Assembly: GCA_035569495.1 (NCBI GenBank)
Contig: DATMMX010000011.1
Coordinates: 186,001-250,000, forward strand
DNA length: 64,000 nucleotides
Reading direction: 5' to 3'
Source: DASRDZ01 sp035569495
GTDB taxonomy: Bacteria > Chloroflexota > Dormibacteria > Aeolococcales > Aeolococcaceae
This document shows positions 41,985-51,128 of the stretch, piece after piece. The notes beneath the pieces are model-generated. The model made no database searches, was not told where the DNA came from, and saw nothing but the letters and a program-made list of their open reading frames with translations. The translations under genes and the position numbers were made by a program. Position 1 is the first letter of the stretch; every line of letters starts with the position of its first letter.

Positions 41985-42476
41985 GTGTCCCGATTCAGTG
42001 CCACCGTGCGACTCGAGGACGACGAGGACGGTTTCGTCCAGACCGGCCTATGGGAGTTCAACACACCGGCCCGGCCCGCCGACGAGTCTGCTCACCGCTC
42101 GCAGATCCGCGACTTGCTAGAGTGCGTCGGGCAGGCCATCGTCGATGCCAACCCGCGCGGCGTCTACTACGTCCTGCGGCCCGCGGCCCTCATCGAGATC
42201 AGCGGGGACCTGCAGATCAGGACCGCGGCCGTCCGAGCCGACACAGGGCTCCCGACGCGCAAGCTGGCCGTCGTCATCTCGCTGGCCGAGGCGGCGACCG
42301 CGCAGCTCCCCGTCGTTCCCGACCTCTTCCGCGGCATGAACAGCGCGGTCGAGATGCAGTGGGCTGCGGCCCGGCTGCTCATCGAGTGCGCCGCGAAGAA
42401 CCTCCGTGAGGCGCATGCGCTGCTCGCTCCGTACGAGCACGAGGACTACCCGGCAGCAGCGCGGAACGCGCGATGA
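41985..42476 (+). CDS. hypothetical protein, 163 aa
   Basis: Starts at GTG 41985 (VSRFSATVRLEDDEDGFVQT). This start is supported because the leader aligns with leader J so that GTG 41985 falls opposite ATG 43085. An out-of-frame ATG five bases earlier is rejected for that reason. Middle: LLECVGQAIVDANPRGVYYV and EMQWAAARLLIECAAKNLRE. Function unknown. Its stop overlaps the GIY-YIG gene start. Confidence 0.7.
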   Translation: MSRFSATVRLEDDEDGFVQTGLWEFNTPARPADESAHRSQIRDLLECVGQAIVDANPRGVYYVLRPAALIEISGDLQIRTAAVRADTGLPTRKLAVVISLAEAATAQLPVVPDLFRGMNSAVEMQWAAARLLIECAAKNLREAHALLAPYEHEDYPAAARNAR

Positions 42477-42810
42477 CCCGGCCCTCGCGGCGCACCATCT
42501 ACCTGCTCCACTTCGCCCGACCGGTGGCGCACGCCCGCCATTACCTCGGGTCGGCCGACGACCTGGCGGCGCGCCTCGACGAGCACGAGGCCGGCTCGGG
42601 GCCGCGGCCGCGCCCGCTGGCCCGCCGCGCGCACGGCGTCCTCGCCTGGCTCGGCCGACGGAGGTCTTGGGTCTCGCAGCCGTGGGCCGGGGCTCCACTT
42701 GCGGCCTGTGCGCTTGCGGCGCACGGGCCGCCAGCCTTCGCCCGATGGCTCTCATCTGTGCGACCTGCCGGCGGCCGGTTCACCAGGAGCGGAATGTTGC
42801 GCGCCATTGA
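42473..42810 (+). pseudogene. GIY-YIG-like small protein, probably frameshifted
   Basis: Begins at ATG 42473 with RTIYLLHFARPVAHARHYLG, then SADDLAARLDEHEAGSG, an atypical GIY-YIG nuclease-like N-terminus of the kind found in small actinobacterial proteins. In frame it then becomes Arg/Ala-rich and runs into leader J, ending only at 42991. A neighbouring frame ends at 42810 with MALICATCRRP, the C-x2-C ending usual for these proteins. So a frameshift between about 42600 and 42700 is likely. Whether any active product is made is unclear. Confidence 0.45.
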
Positions 42811-42815
42811 TCGGA

Positions 42816-43084
42816 GCAGAGGGCGGTCCCTCTGCACTCTCCCAGGACATCGTCGCTCTCCCAGGGACGCCGCCTCAAGGAGTTCTCGGCGCCTCCGAGA
42901 ACGGCTGTGTCACGCCGCTGCGCGCCGTCAGGCTCGGTCGCTGCGCTCCCTCGGACACACCCGTCCCAGGAGCGCCTGCGCTCCTCCTTGACCCACCGTC
43001 CCCGTTCGCGCGCTGTCGCTGGTGTTCCACCTGACGGTTCGACAGTCGAAGACGGCTGCCGCCGGGTGGTCAGGAGACCACGCC
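42816..43084 (+). ncRNA. structured leader J (class 2 leader) before an SSB-like gene
   Basis: Homologue of leader I. GCAGAGGG (42816-42823) pairs with CCCTCTGC (42828-42835) across loop CGGT, conserved in pairing but not in sequence relative to I. Additional hairpins: GTTCTCGG/CCGAGAAC (about 42882-42902) and AGGAGCG/CGCTCCT (about 42967-42984). The shared 3' block GACGGCTGCCGCCGGGTGG leads to CAGGAGACC and ATG 43085. Confidence 0.65.
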
Positions 43085-43612
43085 ATGCTCGCCACTGCCA
43101 CTGCTCCAGCGACCCTCACCGCCACTTGCCCGCCAGTGATCCGGATGGACCTGGTCCCTGCCCGCACGATCACGGTGCCCGGTCGGGTGTGCTCGACGCC
43201 GACCCTGTCGTTCACGCCCACCGGCGTGGCCGTGGCGCACTTCCTCCTCGACTGCGACGAGCCGAGCGACCCTCGACTGCGCGTGCTTGCACATCGCGGA
43301 ACCTCTCTCGTCGACGTCACGGTCTGGGGAGCCGATGCGGCGTTCGTCGCCGATGGGCCGCCACGCGGCTTCCGTCAGCGCCTCATCAAGGAGGCCGCCG
43401 ACGCAGGCGAGCCCGCGCGGTGGGAGGCGGAGGCGGAGGACGACGAGGGGTGCAGGTTTGCCCCGCGGATCCGACAGAACGTCCGCGTCATGGTCGAGGG
43501 GAGGGCCCGCGGCGGCTGCTGGCACTCGACGGGATGCCTGACGCCACTCCCGTTCGGCATCGAGGCCGAGCGGGTGCAGCGGCTGCCCATCGGCGCCGCC
43601 CGCCACGCATAA
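43085..43612 (+). CDS. SSB-like OB-fold protein
   Basis: The 175-aa product has VPGRVCSTPTLSFTPTGVAV, AHFLLDCDEP, SLVDVTVWGADAAFV and a late QNVRVMVEGRARGG, an order of strands like SSB but with a long insertion and no acidic tail. Third SSB-like gene of the segment. ATG 43085 is fixed by the leader alignment with I. Confidence 0.65.
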   Translation: MLATATAPATLTATCPPVIRMDLVPARTITVPGRVCSTPTLSFTPTGVAVAHFLLDCDEPSDPRLRVLAHRGTSLVDVTVWGADAAFVADGPPRGFRQRLIKEAADAGEPARWEAEAEDDEGCRFAPRIRQNVRVMVEGRARGGCWHSTGCLTPLPFGIEAERVQRLPIGAARHA

Positions 43613-44085
43613 CCGGAGGTGACCCTGGGCGGGGGCGCGCACAGCGCGCTCCCGCTCGCGGAGGCTCCTTCCCACCGCCGTGGGCCAGCAAGGGAACGGC
43701 GCCACGGGCGCGGCGACGGAGGACGGCCCTCCCTCCCTCGCCCTCCCCCAGGAGGTGGACCGGCGAGACGCCTGCGAGCGACGCGTCGACGCTCGCATCT
43801 CCCGCCAGCTCGGCGCAGACGTGCGAGTCGATGTCGCGACGCGCGCCACTTCTCGAACGACACGTCCGCGCCTATCTGCCCCTCATACCTCGGTTCCGCG
43901 CCACGAGCACCGCCGCGGCCACCCGATGCCACCACGCCCCGAACGCCGTGTACAACCCCACTGCCGCGCGCGCCTCTCTCTTTCACACAGTTTCACCTAC
44001 TGGTGTGTCGCAGGGCCACGTGTCCGTTGTGGGGCACCCGAGGGCGGTTGGATTGTGTGAAGGACTCCGCCTACGGCGACCGCCC
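43613..44085. other. gene-free region upstream of the relaxase, candidate oriT
   Basis: No supported gene. The right part is less GC-rich and contains CACCtactGGTG, TGTGTCGCAGGGCCACGTG and TTGTGTGAAGG just before the relaxase start. For MobF systems the transfer origin normally lies near the relaxase gene, so this is the best place to look; no known nic consensus is recognised. Confidence 0.35.
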
Positions 44086-47000
44086 GTGATCAGCATCGGC
44101 AACGTGGTCTCAGCCGGCGCCGCCGTGCGGTACTTCGAGGAGGCGCTAGCCGCCGACTCCCTGCACCAGTACCTCAGCGAGCGTGACCAGGCCGTCGCCG
44201 TGTGGCGCGGCGGCGGCGCCGGGGCTCTTGGCCTGACCGGCCGAGTGGAGTTGGAGCACTTCAAGCGCGTCCTTGACGGGTGCGACCCGACTTCCGGCGA
44301 ACCGCTGGGACGGCATCACGCGACCCTCAAGAACGTGGCGTTCGACGTCACGTACTCGCTGCCCAAGAGCGTCTCGCTTCTATACGCGCTCGGCGATACA
44401 CCGGTGCGGGCGGCGGTCCTCCGCTCTCTGCACGCCGGCGCCGAGGCGGCGCATGACTACCTCGAGCGACACGCGGGCTGGGGGCGCGCGTACAACCAGG
44501 AGACCAAGACCGTGGAGCGGGTCCGCGCGGAGTTCGTCAGCGCCGCGTTCACGCATCGAACGGCGCGCCCGGTGACCCGCGACGGCGTCACCTTGGTCGA
44601 TCCGCAACTCCACGTCCACCTCATTGTCGCCTCCTTCGTCAGCCGAGCCAACGGCACCTGGGGACAGCTCTTCTCCTCGCCTCTCTACGACCACGCCGCG
44701 GCTGCCGGCGCTATCGGGCAGGCTGTCACCAGGGACCTACTGGTCCGTCTTCTGGGCGTCCGCGTCCGCGTCAACCCGAACGGCACATTCGAGCTGGAGG
44801 GATTCGAGCTCCCCCAGCTCGCCGAGTTCTCACGTCGCCACCATCAGGCGCTGGCGATGGCGGCGGCGGTCGGGGCGACCGGCCTCCACGGTACCAAGGT
44901 CGCGGTTCTGAGCAGCCGCGAGGGCAAGCAGCATTCGGATTCCGGTGGCGACGTCGTCGTTGAGTGGCGAGAGCGCGCCGCAGCCGTCGGCCTGACGCAC
45001 GAGGCCATCACCGCGCTGCTCGATCAGGAACAGGTCCGTGAGCTGCGGTGGTTCGACGCCGAGACCTTCGACCAGATCCTGGGGCGAGGCGAGGGAGGGC
45101 TGACCGCGCGAGCGTCGGTGTTCACGCGCCGCGATCTCATCCGCTCCCTCGCCGCGCACACGCCCCTGGGCATCCAGCCCGAGCCCATCGAGCACCTCGC
45201 CGACGCCATCCTTGCGGAGCCCTCCGCGGTGACTCCGATGGTGCCGCCTGGCGAGGCCGGCGAAGCCCCCGATGCCGCGACCCGCCGCTGGCGCGAGCGC
45301 GGCATGGAAATGCACTACTCCACCCCCGAGATCGTCGCGCTGGAGGCGGCCGCAGCGGCGTCGGCGCAGGCGCGACGCGGCGAAGGCACCGCCGTCCTTT
45401 CTCCAGCGGTCGTCGCAAGGGCGATCAAGCACTCCGGCAAACGACTCACTGCCGACCAGCGGGCCGTCATCCATACCGTCTGTCAGTCGCCGGACGGCGT
45501 GGTGGCCGTCGAGGGCGCGGCCGGCACAGGCAAGACCACGGCTGCGGGAGTTATCCGTCAGGCCTTCGCGTCCCAGGACGTCCCCATCGTCGGCTGCGCC
45601 CTCTCGGGGCGTGCCACCGTCGGCCTCCAACAGGAGGCGGGCATTCCGTCCTTCACGACCGCGTCCCTTCTGTTCCAACTGCAGACGATGGGCAGCCATC
45701 TCGCCCCTGGCGGCGTCGTGGTGGCGGACGAGTGCTCGATGATGGGGCCGGACCTTGCCAGTCTCGTTCTTCTCGCCGAGCGCGATGGGGCCAAGCTCGT
45801 CCTGGTCGGCGACCACCACCAGCACCAGCCGCTCGACGGCGGGGCGCTCTTTCGGTCCCTCAGCGACAGGATTGGCCGCGTCGAGATGACCGAGGTCATC
45901 CGCCAACGCGAGCAGTGGGACCGCGAGGTCCTCACCGCCTTCCGCGTCGGGATGACAGCGCCACTCGTGCGCCGCTACCTCGAGGAGGGCCGAGTGCACC
46001 GCCAGCCCGATGAGGTGGCGCGCATCGGCACCATGGCCGCTGACTGGATCGCAGCCACGTGCGATGGCCACGACGTCATCGCGGTGGCCCGCGAACGCTC
46101 GGTCGTCGCGGGACTCAACGCCGTGACGCGCGAGGCCGCAGTGACGGCCGGGCTGGTGGCCCCGACGGGCGTGCGCCGGGGCTGCCTGGACAACGTGGGC
46201 CACACACCGGTGAGCCTCGGCGAGTTGGACTTCGCGATCGGGGACCGCGTCCTGGTGGTCGGTCGCAACAAGCGACGCCTCGGCCTCGTGAAGGGGCTGC
46301 GCGGAACCGTCGTCGGCACCCGTCCAGACACCACGCTCGTCCTCAGAGTGTCCGACCGCCACCCCGACATCGTCGTGCCTCCCGAGTACGACGGGATCTG
46401 CCATGGCTACGCCCTGACCGGGCATCGCGCCCTGGGGGCGACGGCCGACATCGCCCTGGTCCACGGCTCGAGCGCGGCTGACCGCCAATGGCACTACGTC
46501 ACCCTGAGCCGGCACCGCATACGCGTCGCGTATTACGACGTGGAGCCACCAGGCCCGGACGTGGACGGCGTCCACCATGGTGAGGAGCAGTCCGCTCGTG
46601 CCGAGGAGGAGTCCGCTCGCGCGACCGAGAAGCGTCTCGTCCGGACGATGTCTCGCGACGGCAGCAAGGCCACGACACTCGACTACCCCGACGAGTACGA
46701 CCGGCAGTTGATCCATGAGCACGCCGCGAGCGGACCGGAGGGCGGCGTGTCCGCCCCGCCGACGGAGACACAGCTCGACCTCCTGCGCGATCACGGCCTG
46801 GTCGATACCCTCCCTGCCGACGCCACCTGGGTCCACGCCTCGCTGCTCATCGATCGCGTCCTTGGCACTCCCGTGGGCGCGCAGGCCTGCGAGTGGCTGG
46901 TCGAGGCCGGAGTACCGGCCGACGAGGCCTCCCAGGTCATTGACGTCGCGCGGGATGACCTCGCGCGGGGGCCGCTTCGACGGGGCAGGCCTTCCGCTGC

Positions 47001-47127
47001 AGCACCGTCGCCCAGGACTGCGCACGGCCGCACCGAGGTGCAGCGGTCCCGCGAAACGCACAGTCGCGACCACGACCGCAGGGAGCGACAGCAGCGCGAG
47101 CAATTGCGCCGACGCAATCCCGGGTAA
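44086..47127 (+). CDS. traA: MobF-family relaxase-helicase (TraA/TrwC-like)
   Basis: A 1013-aa protein. The N-terminal relaxase has VRYFEEALAADSLHQYL (candidate catalytic Tyr), FDVTYSLPKSVSLLYALG and the histidine motif DPQLHVHLIVASF (about 172-184). The helicase half has Walker A VEGAAGTGKTTAAG (about 473), VVADECSMMGPDLASLV and LVGDHHQHQPLDGGALF, and ends with a RecD2/UvrD-type VTLSRHR block. The tail is Arg/Gln-rich. It nicks oriT and unwinds the transferred strand. GTG 44086 is used; the frame is open further upstream, but that part does not look coding. Confidence 0.9.
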   Translation: MISIGNVVSAGAAVRYFEEALAADSLHQYLSERDQAVAVWRGGGAGALGLTGRVELEHFKRVLDGCDPTSGEPLGRHHATLKNVAFDVTYSLPKSVSLLYALGDTPVRAAVLRSLHAGAEAAHDYLERHAGWGRAYNQETKTVERVRAEFVSAAFTHRTARPVTRDGVTLVDPQLHVHLIVASFVSRANGTWGQLFSSPLYDHAAAAGAIGQAVTRDLLVRLLGVRVRVNPNGTFELEGFELPQLAEFSRRHHQALAMAAAVGATGLHGTKVAVLSSREGKQHSDSGGDVVVEWRERAAAVGLTHEAITALLDQEQVRELRWFDAETFDQILGRGEGGLTARASVFTRRDLIRSLAAHTPLGIQPEPIEHLADAILAEPSAVTPMVPPGEAGEAPDAATRRWRERGMEMHYSTPEIVALEAAAAASAQARRGEGTAVLSPAVVARAIKHSGKRLTADQRAVIHTVCQSPDGVVAVEGAAGTGKTTAAGVIRQAFASQDVPIVGCALSGRATVGLQQEAGIPSFTTASLLFQLQTMGSHLAPGGVVVADECSMMGPDLASLVLLAERDGAKLVLVGDHHQHQPLDGGALFRSLSDRIGRVEMTEVIRQREQWDREVLTAFRVGMTAPLVRRYLEEGRVHRQPDEVARIGTMAADWIAATCDGHDVIAVARERSVVAGLNAVTREAAVTAGLVAPTGVRRGCLDNVGHTPVSLGELDFAIGDRVLVVGRNKRRLGLVKGLRGTVVGTRPDTTLVLRVSDRHPDIVVPPEYDGICHGYALTGHRALGATADIALVHGSSAADRQWHYVTLSRHRIRVAYYDVEPPGPDVDGVHHGEEQSARAEEESARATEKRLVRTMSRDGSKATTLDYPDEYDRQLIHEHAASGPEGGVSAPPTETQLDLLRDHGLVDTLPADATWVHASLLIDRVLGTPVGAQACEWLVEAGVPADEASQVIDVARDDLARGPLRRGRPSAAAPSPRTAHGRTEVQRSRETHSRDHDRRERQQREQLRRRNPG

Positions 47128-47154
47128 CGAGACATCGACAAGGAGGACTGTCGA

Positions 47155-47328
47155 ATGCACGACGAACATCGGACGCCGGACCTCGGAGCGGAGGCACGCC
47201 GCCGGCGCGAGGAGGAGCGACAGCGGCAACTCACGGAGGAACGGCGGCGCACCGAGCAACAGCGCCTCCAGCAGGAGCGGCGAGCGCGCCAGGTAGCCCA
47301 GGATCGACCCGTCCCACTCGGCTGGTGA
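47155..47328 (+). CDS. 57-aa highly charged helical protein
   Basis: Follows a strong AAGGAGG site and encodes MHDEHRTPDLGAEARRRREE, then a Glu/Arg/Gln-rich helix ending PVPLGW. It resembles the charged C-terminal tail of the relaxase upstream. Probably a real small gene coupled to the relaxase transcript; function unknown. Confidence 0.6.
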   Translation: MHDEHRTPDLGAEARRRREEERQRQLTEERRRTEQQRLQQERRARQVAQDRPVPLGW

Positions 47329-47362
47329 TTGACCTGAGCCCGCCGACGTACGATGCCCCGCC

Positions 47363-48469
47363 ATGGACCCTTTGACCGCCACACGTGGCCACGAGCGCGA
47401 CATCTCGTTCGTCCTGGTAACGGGCGCTGGCGCCAGCCGCGACCTCGGCGCGCGTGGCTCCCAGCTACCACTCATGGGCGACTGGTCCGACTTCTTGGTG
47501 AAGAAACTTGCTGCTCATCCAGCCTATCTCGAGGCGTCCGGCCTCAAGAACGGGATGCTCGGCGAAGACTTCGAGGCTCAACTGGGGAGGTTCCTGCAGC
47601 AAGTCCGTGCCTTTCCGCTTATCTCGGAGGTGTTGGCCCCCAGCGTGCAATTTCAGCAGACCCCGGGTCTCTCTGAGCCGCTCCTGAAACAGTGGCACCA
47701 GCAGGCGGAGTTCCACCTCCAGGCGATTGTAGATCTCATCCATCAGTCGCTCTATGAGCAGTTCGGCACTGACGCCTTCGACCTACAGGGAGCAATCCAG
47801 GCCTATGGGGCACTGTTTCAGACTCTCCAAATCAATTCGGCGACGCCGTTCGTTTGCGCCACCACGAACTACGACCCCATCGCCGAGCACGCCATCACCG
47901 GGCAGGGCTGGCTGGCCGATTGGGGTGAGCCACACACTCCGCACGGCGAGGCTCCGATCGACGTCCACGGGCTCCTCGACGCCATGCCTCGGTACGTTCC
48001 CATCCTTCATCTCCACGGACGCGTCGGCTGGTACCGACGAACCGAGCCTGACACGCGCGTCTACGCCACGACCACCACTCAACACCAAAGAGGCTTCGGT
48101 ACCCCGATCGTCATGCTTCCCGATCCGAATAAGGTCTACGACGACGACGACGTCATCAACACACTCTGGCAACAGTTCGCCGAAGCCCTGGCCCGGGCCA
48201 GGCGGGTGCTGGTCCTCGGCCATTCGCTCAACGATCGGGCGGTGCTGCGCGCCCTAACGCAAAACGTGCAGCCGCTCACGCGCGTGGGCGTCACAGTCCT
48301 CGCTTCGGACGATAGGAGCGGCACTCCGCACGAGTCGGCGACTCCTGTGATGGATACCGTTCGTCAGCACTTGGCCGGCGCGGAGACAATTCCCGTTCGT
48401 TTCGGACGCGGCGCGGCCGAGATGGCCGAACTCGCGACCTGGGTTGCGAACACTGGTGCGTTTCTGTAG
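47363..48469 (+). CDS. stand-alone SIR2-like protein
   Basis: The 368-aa protein has SIR2 hallmarks: VLVTGAGASRDLG (about 16-28), FVCATTNYDPIAEHA (about 168), PILHLHGRVGWY (about 214) and RVLVLGHSLNDRAV (about 281). The TTNYD and LHGxxGWY blocks are typical of bacterial SIR2 proteins in anti-phage systems. No partner gene is next to it; neighbours are conjugation genes, so it is either a single-gene defence cargo or acts against competing elements. Composition is slightly less GC-rich than its neighbours. Confidence 0.8.
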   Translation: MDPLTATRGHERDISFVLVTGAGASRDLGARGSQLPLMGDWSDFLVKKLAAHPAYLEASGLKNGMLGEDFEAQLGRFLQQVRAFPLISEVLAPSVQFQQTPGLSEPLLKQWHQQAEFHLQAIVDLIHQSLYEQFGTDAFDLQGAIQAYGALFQTLQINSATPFVCATTNYDPIAEHAITGQGWLADWGEPHTPHGEAPIDVHGLLDAMPRYVPILHLHGRVGWYRRTEPDTRVYATTTTQHQRGFGTPIVMLPDPNKVYDDDDVINTLWQQFAEALARARRVLVLGHSLNDRAVLRALTQNVQPLTRVGVTVLASDDRSGTPHESATPVMDTVRQHLAGAETIPVRFGRGAAEMAELATWVANTGAFL

Positions 48470-48556
48470 GGGCGGCCCAAGGTGTCACTGGCGACGCTTC
48501 GTGGATCCCTGGGCCTCAACCGCGTCCGCTGGGCTGTGCGCGGTGCGGATACTCTG

Positions 48557-49150
48557 CTACCCGGCGGGGCCGCCCAACCCCGTCAACCAGGTGTCGAACT
48601 CATGGCGTCGGCGCGCCACTTCGTCGTCGCGCAGCGACGCCGTGCGATCGGTCGCCTCAGCCTCGCGGACCAGCAGCGGCTTGTGCTCAGCGCTGACGCC
48701 GACCAGGCGCGATACCACGCGCCAGAGGGCGTCGTGCCAGTCGACATGGCTGCGCGCGCGCTCCTGGCGCACGGCCTGCTCGCGCCGATACCACTCGATC
48801 TCGTTCTCAGGGTCGTCGCCCGGATTCATGGGCTGCGGCACCGCGGCCACCCACACGTCGACCAGCTCACGATGCCAGGCGCGCATTGCAGCGAGCTCCT
48901 CGCAGGCCCCGGGACAGGTCCACCAGGCGCTCCATGGACGAGGTGGGAATCGGTATGTCTCGATGAGCCAGTCGACCCAGTCGGCGAGGTCCCGCCATGC
49001 GTCACGGCGCTGCCGCGCAGTCAGAACCCGCCACGATGCCGGATGTGGAAAGCCCCGCGGGGGTGCGTCGAAGGCAACCGATGCGCCAACGCACCGCGGC
49101 AGCCGCACACCGGCGTCCGCGCCCAATTCCCCGCGCGGGATGTCGGTCAC
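48557..49150 (-). CDS. DUF4913-like protein
   Basis: The 197-aa product has DLADWVDWLIETYRFPPRPW, SAWWTCPGACEELAAMRAWH and RELVDVWVAAVPQPMNPGDD. Tryptophan-rich segments with an EELxALRxW pattern are characteristic of DUF4913-like proteins on actinobacterial conjugative plasmids. Function unknown. GTG start at 49150. Last gene of the leftward transfer operon. Confidence 0.65.
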   Translation of the reverse strand: MTDIPRGELGADAGVRLPRCVGASVAFDAPPRGFPHPASWRVLTARQRRDAWRDLADWVDWLIETYRFPPRPWSAWWTCPGACEELAAMRAWHRELVDVWVAAVPQPMNPGDDPENEIEWYRREQAVRQERARSHVDWHDALWRVVSRLVGVSAEHKPLLVREAEATDRTASLRDDEVARRRHEFDTWLTGLGGPAG

Positions 49151-49238
49151 GCCCGCGCCGCCGGCGTCACCGCGGCGTGCGCTGACTGCGGCGGCTGGTG
49201 GCGCTCACGAGCGAGATGTTGTCCGTCAAGTCCCACGG

Positions 49239-51083
49239 TCAGGCTCGTTCCGTGCGGAGCACCCTGGCGTCGAACCGGCGCATCGACTCTCGTACGAGCG
49301 GAGCGATATCGCGACGCTCCCACCAGGGGCGCATCCGCAGTTCGGACACCGGGAGACTGCGGGCCAGCAGCACGGCGTGCCCGTCTGGAAGAGTGCGCAG
49401 CTGGTCGGCGGTGAGGACGGGAACTCGCTGCACGCCCACCTGGCTCCCGTACTGCTGCCAGCTCTGTGCCGCCAGGAGCGAGACCATCCACTCGGGGCGA
49501 TGTCGGGTGACCGTCTCCTCGCAGACCTCACCGCTGAGGTCCTGCAGCTCGCGGAGATCCTCGGCCTCGACGCTCCCGCCGAACCAGACGCGAAAGTTGG
49601 TGGACTGCCAGATCTCGCGCGCGGTGTCGGCTCCCCAGCGCTTACGCAGTTGGGCGCGGCCCTGCGCCGCCCAGACCGTGCACACCCCCGATCCCGTGCC
49701 GGCACTGAGGTAATACGGCAGCTCCGGAAGCGGCGCGATGTTGGCGATCTCATCGAGGTCGAGCAGCAGAGGCGGGTCCAGTCGTCGCCCCGGTGATGTC
49801 GTCGCCCGCGTCAGCGCCTCCTCGACGATCTCCGTGATGAGCAACGCGACGAAGGGGGCGATCGACCGCTGCTCGCGTCCCGAACCATGGATGTACAGGC
49901 GCGCCCTGGCGTCGAGGAAGCTGCGGATGTTGAGCGACTCGGCATGCCCGCCACCAAAGGCGCGGACGACGCTGGGATCGGCGAGGCAACCGAAGGCGTT
50001 GCGCAGCTCGCCGGCTGTCCCCGCGGCCTGTGGACCGCCGACGGCGTAGAGCTGTCGAAGCATCTGCGCGTCGCTCTGTGCCTCGTCGTCGCCGCGCTCC
50101 GCCTCGAGGATCTCCAGCGGCTGCTCCGATCCCCAGCACTGCGTCCACCGCAGCACGGCACCGAGGCCCGTCCCGCCGATGCGTGCGGCGCGCAGGAACG
50201 CCGTCGCTGCGGTCGCCGCCTCCCCGAGGAAGAACTCCATGTTGCTGGAGACAGCGTCTGACCGGGCGGTGGCGGCTCGGACGAGGAGGTCAGCGCGACG
50301 CCGCGCAGTTGCGTGATCCTCGCATCCGTCGAGGATGTCGACGCCGACGGCACCGGGCCACCCCACCCGCTCCTCGGGGTCGAGAACCAGAATCGGCCGG
50401 TCGAAGTCCGGTTGGCAGGCGCTCATGGCGATCAGGTCGGGTCGGTGGGTCTCGGTCATCACGGCGGGACCGGGGAAGAGCAGTGGGATCACGCCCATGG
50501 TCGACGTCGTCTTTCCGGTCTGCGGCCCGGCCACCAAGCCAAGGTTGTTCTGCAGGCTCATCCACACCGGTGTTCCATCGCGCGCCGACTCGCCGACGCG
50601 GAGGGCAAACTCGGTCGTGGCGGCGCGGGCACTCAAGGCGGGACGAACACGTGCGGCCTGTCGGTGCACGGCAGCAGCGCTCACCAGCAGACCCAGCTGG
50701 CCCGGCGTCGCGTGGCCGTAAAAGCGATCGGCTGTGACGAGCCATCGCCAGGCACGACCGGTGGCCCAGCCTGTCGGAACGAGGAGAGCAGTAAATGCGA
50801 GCCCGCCGACGGTCCAGAACAACGGCGGGCTGGGAGCATCTGGCGCCTGTTGGCCAGCCCCTCCCGCTGCGGGCGTACTGGGGTGCCGTAGAGCCTGGAC
50901 CACGAAGACTGGATCACGGAGATCGACCGCCGACTGGTGCGACAGCAGGGCACTCACCTCCACGGCGACCGCGAGCGACGCCCATGCGGCGATCAGCAGG
51001 AACGCCGCAGCGACGACAACCGCGAACCAGTGCTCGATGCGGATGGGTCCGGCGTTGGGCGCGCGACGGACACGTGCGCTCAT
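49239..51083 (-). CDS. type IV coupling protein (TraG/VirD4-like)
   Basis: The 614-aa protein has two N-terminal membrane segments (FAVVVAAAFLLIAAWASLAV; PLFWTVGGLAFTALLV). The motor domain has Walker A GPQTGKTT (186-193) and Walker B LLLDLDEIAN (439-448), followed by VWAAQGRAQLRKRWG. This is the VirD4/TraG plan: it brings the relaxosome to the channel at the inner membrane. It is separated from the relaxase gene by the SIR2 and DUF4913-like genes and runs the opposite way. Confidence 0.9.
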   Translation of the reverse strand: MSARVRRAPNAGPIRIEHWFAVVVAAAFLLIAAWASLAVAVEVSALLSHQSAVDLRDPVFVVQALRHPSTPAAGGAGQQAPDAPSPPLFWTVGGLAFTALLVPTGWATGRAWRWLVTADRFYGHATPGQLGLLVSAAAVHRQAARVRPALSARAATTEFALRVGESARDGTPVWMSLQNNLGLVAGPQTGKTTSTMGVIPLLFPGPAVMTETHRPDLIAMSACQPDFDRPILVLDPEERVGWPGAVGVDILDGCEDHATARRRADLLVRAATARSDAVSSNMEFFLGEAATAATAFLRAARIGGTGLGAVLRWTQCWGSEQPLEILEAERGDDEAQSDAQMLRQLYAVGGPQAAGTAGELRNAFGCLADPSVVRAFGGGHAESLNIRSFLDARARLYIHGSGREQRSIAPFVALLITEIVEEALTRATTSPGRRLDPPLLLDLDEIANIAPLPELPYYLSAGTGSGVCTVWAAQGRAQLRKRWGADTAREIWQSTNFRVWFGGSVEAEDLRELQDLSGEVCEETVTRHRPEWMVSLLAAQSWQQYGSQVGVQRVPVLTADQLRTLPDGHAVLLARSLPVSELRMRPWWERRDIAPLVRESMRRFDARVLRTERA

Positions 51084-51128
51084 GATGCAGTCGTCAAGGA
51101 GGTGCGCCCGACATCCGCGGGAGCGACG

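Noticed and set aside
42907..44085. 393-codon upstream extension of the relaxase frame
   Set aside because: It runs antiphase across leader J and the SSB-like gene and is Arg/Pro-rich; the relaxase domain begins at GTG 44086.
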